Assembly: GCA_946186215.1 (NCBI GenBank)
Contig: CAMHMM010000019.1
Location: 1 to 14,081, forward strand
Length of the DNA stretch: 14,081 bases
DNA from: an uncultured Ruminococcus sp.
GTDB taxonomy: Bacteria; Bacillota; Clostridia; Oscillospirales; Ruminococcaceae
Direction of reading: 5' to 3'
Part shown: positions 6,574-13,900 of the stretch, in pieces
Layout: every line of letters starts with the position of its first letter
How positions within the stretch are numbered: position 1 is the first letter of the stretch
Made by a program: the position numbers and the translations under genes
Notes under the pieces: model-generated
Database searches by the model: none
What the model saw: the letters and a program-made list of their open reading frames with translations, nothing else
Told to the model about the DNA's origin: nothing

Positions 6574-7790
6574 GTGATGATACCGTGTTCGAGCTTCATA
6601 ATGAGTATCCTGCGGACATGCTTGTTTATCTCCGCAGAGGTAAGGTCGCCCGAATTATATGCCCTTGCAAGCGCCTTGTAGGCTGTTGCTGCATCGGGAA
6701 CGCAGAGCATATCATTGTCTGCCTTTATTGCAGCCACATAGACGGATTCATCGCCTGTGTATTCTTTGAGCGCTTCCATTCCCAGATCGTCCGTTATTGC
6801 CACGCCTTCAAATTTGAGCTTGTTGCGGAGTACGCCGTGGACTACCTTTGAAAGAGAGGCGGGAGCCTGATCGTCTATGGAATCGTATATGGTGTGGTTG
6901 ACCATGACTGCGGGAGTGCAGTCCTTTATGGCTGTAAGACCTGATTCAAACACTGCAAAATCGCGGTTGTAGAATTCGTAAAGCTCGCGGCTGTCATGGG
7001 CTGTGTCCTTGTGGGTGTCGGTATTATCGCCGTAGCCCGGGAAATGCTTCAGGCATGAGGCAACGCCGTTCTGACCGGCATTGCGCACGATCATCTTGAC
7101 ACATTCCGCGGTGCCCTCCACATCGAGCCCGAGTGTTCTGCTGTATATATAGCTGCGCTTGTTGTCAGAGATATCCGCCACGGGAGCGAGGTTAAGATTG
7201 AGCCCTACGGAGCTCAGAAGCTGTGCCTTTTCCTGTGTGTCGGTGATGACAAGGTCAAGACCGCCTTTTTTGTATATATCCTGCGGAGATTCAAAGGGCT
7301 TGTCCCTGAATGCCCTGTATTTGCTCACCCTTACCACATCGCCGCCTTCTTCATCTACGGCAAGGAATGGCTTTACACTGACCATGGTGTTGATCTGCCT
7401 GCACTCGGCGCGGAATGTATCGGGATCGCTGTGTTCAAAGTCGGGTGCGAAGAAAAGCACGCCGCCCAGATGATATTTCTGTACCTCATCGGCCACATCG
7501 GTGACATTTGAGTGTGCAAGCAGCATCTGGCCTATCTTTTCCTCTGCAGACATTGATTTGAGTATGGAGTCGGCAGTTTCTTCGATGCTCAGTGCCACAG
7601 GCCCTGTCACAGTGGTCTCTTCAGTAGTGACCTCGGTCTCGGCCTCCGTCACGGGCATCGTGACGGATGTATAGCCCTCGACTGTGGGGGCAAGGCCGTC
7701 AAGATTGGTGTCTGCGCCGTCAAATGCGCAGCCTGTCACGGCTGCCATGATGCACAGGACAGTTAGTAGGCGGCGTGGTCTGATCTTCAT
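6570..7790 (-). CDS. GH3 beta-N-acetylhexosaminidase, surface lipoprotein (NagZ-like)
   Basis: A 406-residue lipoprotein. The N-terminus MKIRPRRLLTVLCIMAAVTGC ends in a lipobox with C21 as the lipid-anchored residue, followed by a Thr/Glu-rich linker (about 40-65). The catalytic GH3 barrel covers about 70-405. It shows VDEEGGDVVR (145-154), KHFPGYGDN (248-256), the D-x-H dyad TDTH with D258 and H260 that is diagnostic for NagZ-type N-acetylglucosaminidases, and the nucleophile D334 in ITDDLGM. It should cleave terminal beta-GlcNAc from peptidoglycan or chitin fragments outside the cell. There is no C-terminal GH3 second domain. The frame opens at 7886 inside nadA, but the start at 7790 is fixed by the lipoprotein signal and an AGAGGT site 7 bases upstream. 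It follows nadA by 34 bases and overlaps the next gene by 4. Confidence 0.88.
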   Translation of the reverse strand: MKIRPRRLLTVLCIMAAVTGCAFDGADTNLDGLAPTVEGYTSVTMPVTEAETEVTTEETTVTGPVALSIEETADSILKSMSAEEKIGQMLLAHSNVTDVADEVQKYHLGGVLFFAPDFEHSDPDTFRAECRQINTMVSVKPFLAVDEEGGDVVRVSKYRAFRDKPFESPQDIYKKGGLDLVITDTQEKAQLLSSVGLNLNLAPVADISDNKRSYIYSRTLGLDVEGTAECVKMIVRNAGQNGVASCLKHFPGYGDNTDTHKDTAHDSRELYEFYNRDFAVFESGLTAIKDCTPAVMVNHTIYDSIDDQAPASLSKVVHGVLRNKLKFEGVAITDDLGMEALKEYTGDESVYVAAIKADNDMLCVPDAATAYKALARAYNSGDLTSAEINKHVRRILIMKLEHGIIT

Positions 7791-7824
7791 TAAAAATACC
7801 TCTTTTCGGGAGCAGTGTGCTGTT

Positions 7825-8754
7825 TTATCCGAGTTCAAGCATTTTGTCGATACATTTTTTGGCGCTGATGCGTGTTTCCTCGTCAATGAGGATCTCTTCG
7901 CCGTACTGCCCGGCCATTCCGCCTGCGGAAAGCAGAGTATTGTAAACGGAGCTTATGGTGGTGAGCTTCATATTCTGGCAGATGCAGTTCTTTGTAAGAG
8001 CATAGAAGCGCTTTTCAGGATGGTCTATGCTCAGGTGTGAAACGATGGAGTTCTCCGTGCCGATAATGAATTCCTTTGTATCGCTCTTTGCGGCAAAGTC
8101 CATTATTCCCGTGGTGCTGCCTGCATAATCGGCCATTGCGGTGATCTCGGGACGGCACTCGGGGTGAACGAGCATGAGCGCATCGGGGTGGAGAGCCTTT
8201 GCCCGCTTTGCTTCATCAAGGGTGATCCTTGCATGGCTCGGGCAGCCGCCGTTTATGAATTTGAACTTCTTGTCGGGCAGTGCCTTTGAGACATAGTCGC
8301 CCAGATTGCAGTCGGGGATAAAGAGTATCTTGTCGTTTTTGATGCGGCTGATTATGCTCACTGCCGAGGATGATGTGACGCACACATCACACAGCGTCTT
8401 GAGCTTTGCCGTTGTGTTTATGTAGCACACGGCGGTATAGTCGGGGTATTCCTCGCGCAGTGCTGCAAGCTCCTCATAGGTGAGCTGCTCTGCCATGGGG
8501 CATCCCGCATCGGGCTCGGGAAGATAGACACGCTTTTCGGGGGAGAGTATCTTCACCGTTTCCGCCATGAAGCGCACACCGCACATCATGATGTTTTTTT
8601 CGGGTGCGTTTGCCGCTTTCTGGGCAAGGCCGAAGGAATCACCCACGAAATCGGCTGTTTCGATTATGTCATGTGACTGGTAGCAGTGTACGAGGAGCAG
8701 GAAGTCCAGCTCCTTTTTCAGCCGCATTATTTCCGATTGTATATCCTTGATCAT
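7825..8754 (-). CDS. nadA: Quinolinate synthase A
   Basis: A 309-residue NadA that condenses iminoaspartate with dihydroxyacetone phosphate to quinolinate, the pyridine-ring step of de novo NAD synthesis, using an oxygen-sensitive 4Fe-4S cluster. The three cluster cysteines are C85 (DAGCPMA), C171 (NGGCPSH) and C259 (CICQNM), matching the 83/168/254 spacing of the compact family type. Also seen are HCYQSHDI (23-30), ADFVGDSFGLA (34-44), CGVRFMAETVKIL (58-70), and VHPE (196-199) with the active-site histidine and glutamate. The partner genes nadB and nadC are not in the window. Translation starts from a modest GGTGA site (8759-8763). It has its own promoter at 8863-8891 and probably leads the GH3-transglutaminase-hprK unit, since no terminator is seen in the 34 bases after it. 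Confidence 0.94.
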   Translation of the reverse strand: MIKDIQSEIMRLKKELDFLLLVHCYQSHDIIETADFVGDSFGLAQKAANAPEKNIMMCGVRFMAETVKILSPEKRVYLPEPDAGCPMAEQLTYEELAALREEYPDYTAVCYINTTAKLKTLCDVCVTSSSAVSIISRIKNDKILFIPDCNLGDYVSKALPDKKFKFINGGCPSHARITLDEAKRAKALHPDALMLVHPECRPEITAMADYAGSTTGIMDFAAKSDTKEFIIGTENSIVSHLSIDHPEKRFYALTKNCICQNMKLTTISSVYNTLLSAGGMAGQYGEEILIDEETRISAKKCIDKMLELG

Positions 8755-8767
8755 ATTATCACCACTC

Positions 8768-8844
8768 AGCGCACAGAGGCGCTTTTATTAACTTTATCAC
8801 AGGGCATGCTGCCCTTAACATTCAAAGCGCTGCCTAAAGAGGCA
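8768..8844 (-). promoter_or_regulatory. Structured nadA 5' leader with three hairpins
   Basis: Read in the mRNA sense, a TGCCT/AGGCA stem (8831-8844, 4-base loop), an AGGGCA/TGCCCT stem (8801-8815, 3-base loop) and an AGCGC/GCGCT stem (8768-8783, 6-base loop) follow one another. The last ends 4 bases before the ribosome binding site. CTGCC of the first hairpin could pair instead with GGCAG of the second, so mutually exclusive folds are conceivable. I cannot match this to a named NAD riboswitch class. No T-run follows any stem. Confidence 0.35.
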
Positions 8845-8862
8845 GGGGACATCACTGTATTG

Positions 8863-8891
8863 ATTATAACACAATCTCGCAGACAGCGCAA
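8863..8891 (-). promoter_or_regulatory. Promoter of nadA
   Basis: On the minus strand TTGCGC (8886-8891), a 17-base spacer and a perfect TATAAT (8863-8868) with an extended -10 (TGTTATAAT) form a strong sigma-A-type promoter. The start near 8856 would give a leader of about 100 bases to nadA. Confidence 0.75.
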
Positions 8892-8953
8892 TATCAATTT
8901 TGTATATTATTTATGCAAATTTCGCGGTTTGTTTGAATCTATATTTGAAGGGA

Positions 8954-8982
8954 TTGAAATTTGCGGCGGCTTGTGTTATAAT
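8954..8982 (+). promoter_or_regulatory. Promoter of the ECF sigma-factor gene
   Basis: TTGAAA (8954-8959), 17 bases, then TATAAT (8977-8982) with extended TG: a near-consensus housekeeping promoter. The predicted start is about 8989, giving a leader of about 115 bases. It does not look like an ECF-type promoter, so autoregulation through this site is not apparent. Confidence 0.78.
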
Positions 8983-8997
8983 AGACGGGCAGGAATG

Positions 8998-9032
8998 ATT
9001 TTCAGGGTATATGACTGCCTGAAAATTTTTTT
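8998..9032 (+). terminator. Terminator-like hairpin in the sigma-gene leader (possible attenuator)
   Basis: ATTTTCAGG (8998-9006) pairs with CCTGAAAAT (9018-9026) over 9 bases, with an 11-base loop, and the sequence continues in a run of seven T (9026-9032). The stem is AT-rich except for its top, so its strength is moderate. It begins about 10 bases after the predicted transcription start and about 70 bases before the sigma start codon, where it could stop transcription early. Confidence 0.5.
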
Positions 9033-9063
9033 GAAAAACTGCGGAAAAAATGAAATATAACAG

Positions 9064-9090
9064 CCCTCACGATTGTATTATATATGAGGG
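9064..9090 (+). promoter_or_regulatory. Hairpin next to the sigma-gene ribosome binding site
   Basis: CCCTCA (9064-9069) pairs with TGAGGG (9085-9090) around a 15-base AT-rich loop. Its 3' arm is the start of the purine-rich tract that serves as ribosome binding site (9086-9102), so folding could partly mask translation initiation. Confidence 0.4.
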
Positions 9091-9103
9091 GGAAGGGAGG
9101 AGT

Positions 9104-9622
9104 ATGTACCCCGGTCAGAAAAGCGGAGATGAATATTTCCGATATATTCTTGATGCCTATTCCGACATGATCGTCCGGTTATGCTATACATATACCAACA
9201 ATATGACCGATGCGGAGGATATCGCAGAGGATACATTCTGTGAGCTCGTGCGTGCAAAGCCTTCCTTTGACAGTGAGGAGCATGAAAAGGCGTGGCTGCT
9301 GAGGGTGGCGGTTAACAAATGCAAGAACCACCTTAAATCTGCGCGTGTGCGGCTCACAGTCTCCCTTGATGATGATGATATGCCCGAGATAGCGGACACC
9401 TCGCCGGATCCCCATGAGGATACAGAGAGCGGCAGGGTGAGGGCGGCAGTTATGGCGCTGCCGGAAAAATACCGCACGATAATACACCTTTACTATTTTG
9501 AGGATCTGCCCACCGAAAAAATAGCGCAGATCACACGCCTGCCCAGGGCGACCGTGGGAACACGGCTTGCACGAGGCAGAGCCTTGCTGAAAAAGCAGTT
9601 GGGAGATGAGTCTGATGTCTGA
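9104..9622 (+). CDS. ECF-type RNA polymerase sigma factor
   Basis: A 172-residue group 4 sigma factor. Region 2 covers about 15-80: DAYSDMIVRLCYTY then the core-binding helix TDAEDIAEDTFCELVR (35-50), and WLLRVAVNKCKNHLKS (64-79) for -10 recognition. An acidic linker (88-109, SLDDDDMPEIADTSPDPHEDTE) joins it to region 4 (115-166), with LPEKYRTIIHLYYFEDLPTEKIAQ (119-142) and the recognition helix RATVGTRLARGRALLKK (148-164). The frame opens at 9050, but ATG 9104 is preferred: it sits after GAGGGGGAAGGGAGG, while 9050 has no ribosome binding site. The SD-ATG spacing is short if the nearest GGAG is used and normal for the earlier G-run. It overlaps the next gene by 8 bases, as is usual for a sigma/anti-sigma pair. 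Confidence 0.9.
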   Translation: MYPGQKSGDEYFRYILDAYSDMIVRLCYTYTNNMTDAEDIAEDTFCELVRAKPSFDSEEHEKAWLLRVAVNKCKNHLKSARVRLTVSLDDDDMPEIADTSPDPHEDTESGRVRAAVMALPEKYRTIIHLYYFEDLPTEKIAQITRLPRATVGTRLARGRALLKKQLGDESDV

Positions 9623-10853
9623 AAAGAACATTATAAATGAATACAGGCGTTCTGTTGAAACTATCAGTGCATCAGACGCTTTCAAGGAGCGCACTCTCCG
9701 CAAGATGCAGGAGGAAGCCGCAAAGAAGGCTCCCGCAATAAAGATAAACCGCTATGTGATGACAGCCGCCGCAACAGCTGCCTGTGCGGTGATAGCAGTG
9801 GCGATATTCAGCTCGTCGCCCGATGAGATGGCTTCCACATCCTCTCCCGAGAAGAAAGAAGCTGTTGACATATACACCATGGCTGCGGATGCAGTCCCTG
9901 ATGAAGTGCCTGCTCAGGCTGAAGCATATGATGAAAAGAATATGATCGCTGCTCCGGAGGAGGAAAAGTCTGCAGAGGAAGAGATGCTTCCCGGCAATAC
10001 CGCACATATCCGCACATATGATGACAACGCTGAAGAGTTAGAAGAAGAAATATACGATGATGATATGGCTGTGGAAGAAGAGGTAATGGAAGCGGAGGAA
10101 GCCGAAGAAGCGCCCCAGACACAGGCGGCTCCCGCTGTGGAGACTGCTCCTGCTCAGACTGCCGCCGAGACGGCCGCTGCTCCGGAGGCGAAGCCGAAGA
10201 AACGGCCTGATACCGTACCCGCTGAGGAAAAAACATCCGAACAGACCGCAGTGAACGGTGAGGGCGAAAAGCCGCAGTTCCAGTCCGTGCTGGCTGTGCC
10301 TGTCCCCGCAAAGGATGAGAGCCCCGAAAAGGATAAGGATGCCGTTATTGCGGCAGGAGCGGAACAGGGCAATTTCTACGGCACAGCTGGGATGCCGGTC
10401 ATGACCGACGATGAAACAGAAGGGGCTTTATTTGGTGAAGAGGCCGAGGAGGCATCTCCCGTTGATGAGCTTCCCGCCGAAACGATCTCCGGGGAAGAGC
10501 CTATAAGCGATATGAACGATCTTTCGCCCGCCCGCCTGAGAATGAAGTTCAGAGGCTGCAGTGTAACGGTGACGGATGCCGCAGATACGAATGATATCAC
10601 CATCCTTGACAAGGAGACCGCACAGCAGATGCTCAGGCTCATAACCGATGCAGATGACAGCACGATAACCACATCACAGACCGCTCCCACAGGCTACAGC
10701 TATATCGTGGATATGACCAAGGGCGAGCATTCGATGAGGTTCTATGTATCAAAAAACACCGTCACATACCGCACTGCCGACCAGAACGGCATAGTTTATG
10801 TGACTTACACAGTGAGCGACACCAAGGCGCTTGCGGACAAGCTGATAAAATAA
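9615..10853 (+). CDS. Probable membrane-anchored anti-sigma factor with long acidic extracytoplasmic region
   Basis: A 412-residue protein of unrecognised family. Residues 1-45 are charged and helical (SDAFKERTLRKMQEEAAKK), the right size for a cytoplasmic sigma-binding segment. One membrane helix covers about 48-66. From 70 to about 300 the sequence is low complexity: Glu, Ala, Pro and Asp dominate, with runs such as AEELEEEIYDDDMAVEEEV and AAETAAAPEAKPKK. The last 110 residues (about 303-412) look folded and beta-rich, with a final YVSKNTVTYRT...VYVTYTVSDTKALADKLIK. No HxxxCxxC zinc anti-sigma motif is present. The role is inferred from its 8-base overlap with the sigma gene and the topology. 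Start: a first ATG at 9606 directly abuts GGGAG, whereas ATG 9615 has that site 9 bases upstream, so 9615 is used. Confidence 0.7.
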   Translation: MSEKNIINEYRRSVETISASDAFKERTLRKMQEEAAKKAPAIKINRYVMTAAATAACAVIAVAIFSSSPDEMASTSSPEKKEAVDIYTMAADAVPDEVPAQAEAYDEKNMIAAPEEEKSAEEEMLPGNTAHIRTYDDNAEELEEEIYDDDMAVEEEVMEAEEAEEAPQTQAAPAVETAPAQTAAETAAAPEAKPKKRPDTVPAEEKTSEQTAVNGEGEKPQFQSVLAVPVPAKDESPEKDKDAVIAAGAEQGNFYGTAGMPVMTDDETEGALFGEEAEEASPVDELPAETISGEEPISDMNDLSPARLRMKFRGCSVTVTDAADTNDITILDKETAQQMLRLITDADDSTITTSQTAPTGYSYIVDMTKGEHSMRFYVSKNTVTYRTADQNGIVYVTYTVSDTKALADKLIK

Positions 10854-10917
10854 CATGGCATTGCGCCTTCGGCGGGGAAGATGATCATACCCGCTGTCAG
10901 GTCAGGTGAAAAACACA

Positions 10918-10958
10918 TCCCCGTCAGGTCTGAGCGACCGGACGGGGAAAGCTTTTTT
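10918..10958 (+). terminator. Strong intrinsic terminator, probably bidirectional
   Basis: TCCCCGTC (10918-10925) pairs with GACGGGGA (10941-10948); inside it, after one A/G mismatch, GGTC (10927-10930) pairs with GACC (10936-10939) around the loop TGAGC. AAGC and six T (10953-10958) follow on the plus strand. It ends the sigma/anti-sigma unit. On the minus strand the same hairpin follows the permease stop and is trailed by GTGTTTTTC, a weaker T-run, so it may serve both. The plus-strand T-run overlaps the permease stop codon. GTCAGGT recurs at 10896-10902 and 10923-10929. Confidence 0.85.
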
Positions 10959-13900
10959 ATTCGGCGGCCTTCATTGATGCCGCCATATCTATTCCCTTCA
11001 GGCGGAAATAGATGACTATATTTACGATGAATATGAAGCAGACCATAACGGCTGCTGCGGCACCGAAGCACCATGCGCCGATATCGCGCAGGAACATTAC
11101 CGCATCCGCCTCGGCAGTGACGATGACGAAGTTTTCCAGAAGCGCTCCCGCTCCGAGGCCGAGAATGATGCCTATGACCGCGGAGATGAAGCTCTCGCGG
11201 TGGACATATTCCGAAAGCTCGTTATCATAGAAGCCCAGCACCTTTATCGCTGCAAGCTCCCTGTTTCGCTCGCTGATATTGATATCCGCAAGATTGAGCA
11301 GGATAACGAAGGTGAGCGCAGCGGCGAATATGATTATCACCGCAACGACCATGTCAAGGCTTTTTAGCAGGTCGTAGAAGTTGGAAAGGCCGTCCTCCAT
11401 GAATATTGCCGAAAGGACATTACTGCAGGAGAGTATCTTTTCGGTGATCTCGCTCCTGCGCACCCTTGCGGGCAGCACAGATGTGCCGAAAAGCACTGTG
11501 TCGGGCTTGTATTCGCCGAATGCGGCAGTGTATGCATCCGTGCTGATATAGACATAGTGGTTGATATTGTTTTTGACTATGCCTGTTACCACAAAGGGAT
11601 ATTCTGCGCCCTTCACGCTTATCGTGTCGCCCCTGCGGAGCTTCAGCAAAGCGGCAAGCTTTTCGGTGATCAGTGCCTCGTTTTCGCCGAGGCTTGCGGG
11701 ATCAAGCTTTTCAGAGCACGATACGCTTTCAAAGCGGATGAATTTTTCGGGATCGTTTCCCGAAAGAAGATACCCTTCCTCGGTACCTGCAGGACTGCTC
11801 ATATCGCACAGCTTCTGAATGCAGTAGGAGGTGTCCGTTATCTCCTCTATGCCGCCGAGTGCCGCTTCAAGCTCTGCTCTGTCGGCATCGGTGAAATCAT
11901 CATCAAGGGTGATGACACCCGAATAAAGGCAGATCTTTCCGTATTGCACATCGAGCACGCCGGATATGGCGTATTTCAGCCCGAAGGCTGTGAGGAGCAG
12001 TGCAGTGCAGCCGCATACGCCCAGCACGCTTACAAAAAAGCGGCTCTTGTATCTTAAAAGATTGCGGAATGATACCTTTGTAAGAAAAGGCATCTTCGAC
12101 CAGATAAAGTCTGCTCTTTCAAGAAGGATTCGTTTGCCGCCTGTGGGAGGCTTGGGGCGTATCAGCACCGCAGGGGATGAACGAAGCTCCCTTGCTGCGG
12201 TAAAGAGCACCGAGCCCACGGTGCACAAAAGCGAGACTATTATACATATCGCTCCGAGCCACGGATTATATGAGGTGGAGAAATCGGGGAAATTGTACAT
12301 GGTCTGGTAGCATATATACAAAACGCGGGGCATGATGGCAAAGCCCGCTATGGTGCCCGTTACCGAGCCTATCAGGGAGGCTGCAGCGCCGAAGCCCACA
12401 TACTGGGAGATTATCTGCCGCGAGGAGTAGCCCATTGATTTGAGTACGCCCGCTTCGCCCCTGCCCGATTCGACCATCCTTGTCATGGTAGCCCAGCACA
12501 CCAGTGCGGAGAGCAGTACGAAGAATATGGGGAACACATTTGCGATATTATCTACCCTGTCGCAGTCGATGCCGTAGGATGCGCAGGACGGGTTCCAGTC
12601 CCCGCGGGCGGAGACATAGAGCTTTCCGTTGGCAAGCTCCTCTTCAAGCTCATTTTCCGCATCGGCTACCTTTGCCTTTGCTTCATCGAGCTCAGCCTGT
12701 GCATCATCGAGCTCGGCCTTTGCCTTATCGAGCTTTTCCTGCGCCTTGTCGATCTGCTGCTGCGCCTTGCCTATGGGGTCCCTTCCGTTGTCAGCCTGTA
12801 TCTCCTGAGCCTTCAGCGCTTCAAGCTGCGTGTCGATCTGCCTCATGGATGTTACGCTCGCAGCGCGTACTTGTTCGTTCACGCCCTCTATCGCAGCTCT
12901 TGCAGCAAGCTTCGCTTCTGAATCCACCGTTCCGTCGGTTATTACATATATGGCAAGCTGCTCCTTGATGTTGGCCTCGACATTGTTCGCGTCGTAGATA
13001 TCCTGTATCTCGTTGAATATGGCAAGGAGTGTCGGCGGGAGCGTCGGCTCAAAGGTGTCGGCATAGGCGGTTATAACGCTGTCCACCGAGGGGCAGGTGC
13101 CCTGCAGCTTAACCATATTTTCCTTTGCTGTGTTCAGGGATTCGTAGGCGTTGGCGAGCTCTTCCTCAGCTCCTGCGATAAGATCGCTCTGCTCTTCAAG
13201 CTCTTTGCGGTTCTTTTCAAGCTCGGCAGCGCCGTCCTCATATTCGGCCATGCCTTCTGCGAGCTTTTCCTCACCGTCGGCAATCTCCTGCCTTGCATCC
13301 GCCAGCTCCTTGTCCGCATCCGCACGAAGAGAGTTCTTTCTTTCTTCAAGAATTTCATCCTCTGCGGCCTTTATGCGGTCTACCGTGCGGTCGCAAAGCA
13401 CATCGTAATCCTTCCCGAAGGGAGCGGTATTCTCTCTGCCCTTTACCCTGATGAACATTTCCGTGTAGACATCATAGGCAAAATCGGAAGCGGGGATATA
13501 GGCAAAGAAGTCTATTGCGCCGCTGCCCACATTGGTGTTGCCGCGTTCCTTGGTGTGATAGAAGGGGGACTGGGCGAAGCCTACCACGGTAAATGTGTCT
13601 GTACTCAGGATATCTCCGATATCATCCTCGGCGGTGAATGTTACGGTATCGCCCACATTCAGGTGAAGATCCTCGGAGCGCTTTGAGTCAAAGAGGATCT
13701 CGCCGGAGCCTTCGGGCATACGCCCCTCTGTCATGTAAGGGGTGTTCATGGGCATGGTCTTTTCGTAGCTCATCACATGGACTGTGACACGCCCTCTTTC
13801 GCCCTCTGTGAAAAGATCGGCGGAATAGCCTCTGTACGCGGTCTGTATGTCGTCGCCTTTTATGGCAGACACTGCTGCATCATCGAGTCCGAGAGTGGAG

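Larger units (their letters stand above)
8755..9103. other. Divergent intergenic control region between nadA and the sigma-factor gene
   Basis: This 349-base stretch has no convincing gene. Reading from left to right it holds the nadA leader with three small hairpins (8768-8844), the nadA promoter (8863-8891, minus strand), an AT-rich spacer, the sigma-gene promoter (8954-8982, plus strand), a terminator-like hairpin with seven T (8998-9032), a second hairpin (9064-9090) and the purine-rich ribosome binding site of the sigma gene. A 21-codon open frame at 8995-9060 lies within the sigma leader but is poorly supported. Confidence 0.7.

Noticed and set aside
7791..7886. Longer GH3 protein from ATG 7886
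   Set aside because: It would overlap nadA and bury the lipoprotein signal peptide; 7790 has the ribosome binding site.
8995..9060. 21-codon open frame in the sigma leader (begins MIFRVYDCLK)
   Set aside because: Its ATG lies only about 6 bases after the predicted transcription start with no usable ribosome binding site, and it lies across the terminator-like hairpin. No amino-acid runs typical of an attenuation leader peptide are seen.
9050..9103. Longer N-terminus for the sigma factor from ATG 9050
   Set aside because: There is no ribosome binding site before 9050, and the added 18 residues do not resemble the family N-terminus; the purine-rich site precedes 9104.
10863..10894. Hairpins CGCC/GGCG and GCGGG/CCCGC between the anti-sigma stop and the main terminator
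   Set aside because: They are short, overlap each other and have no T-run; the hairpin at 10918-10948 is the clear terminator.
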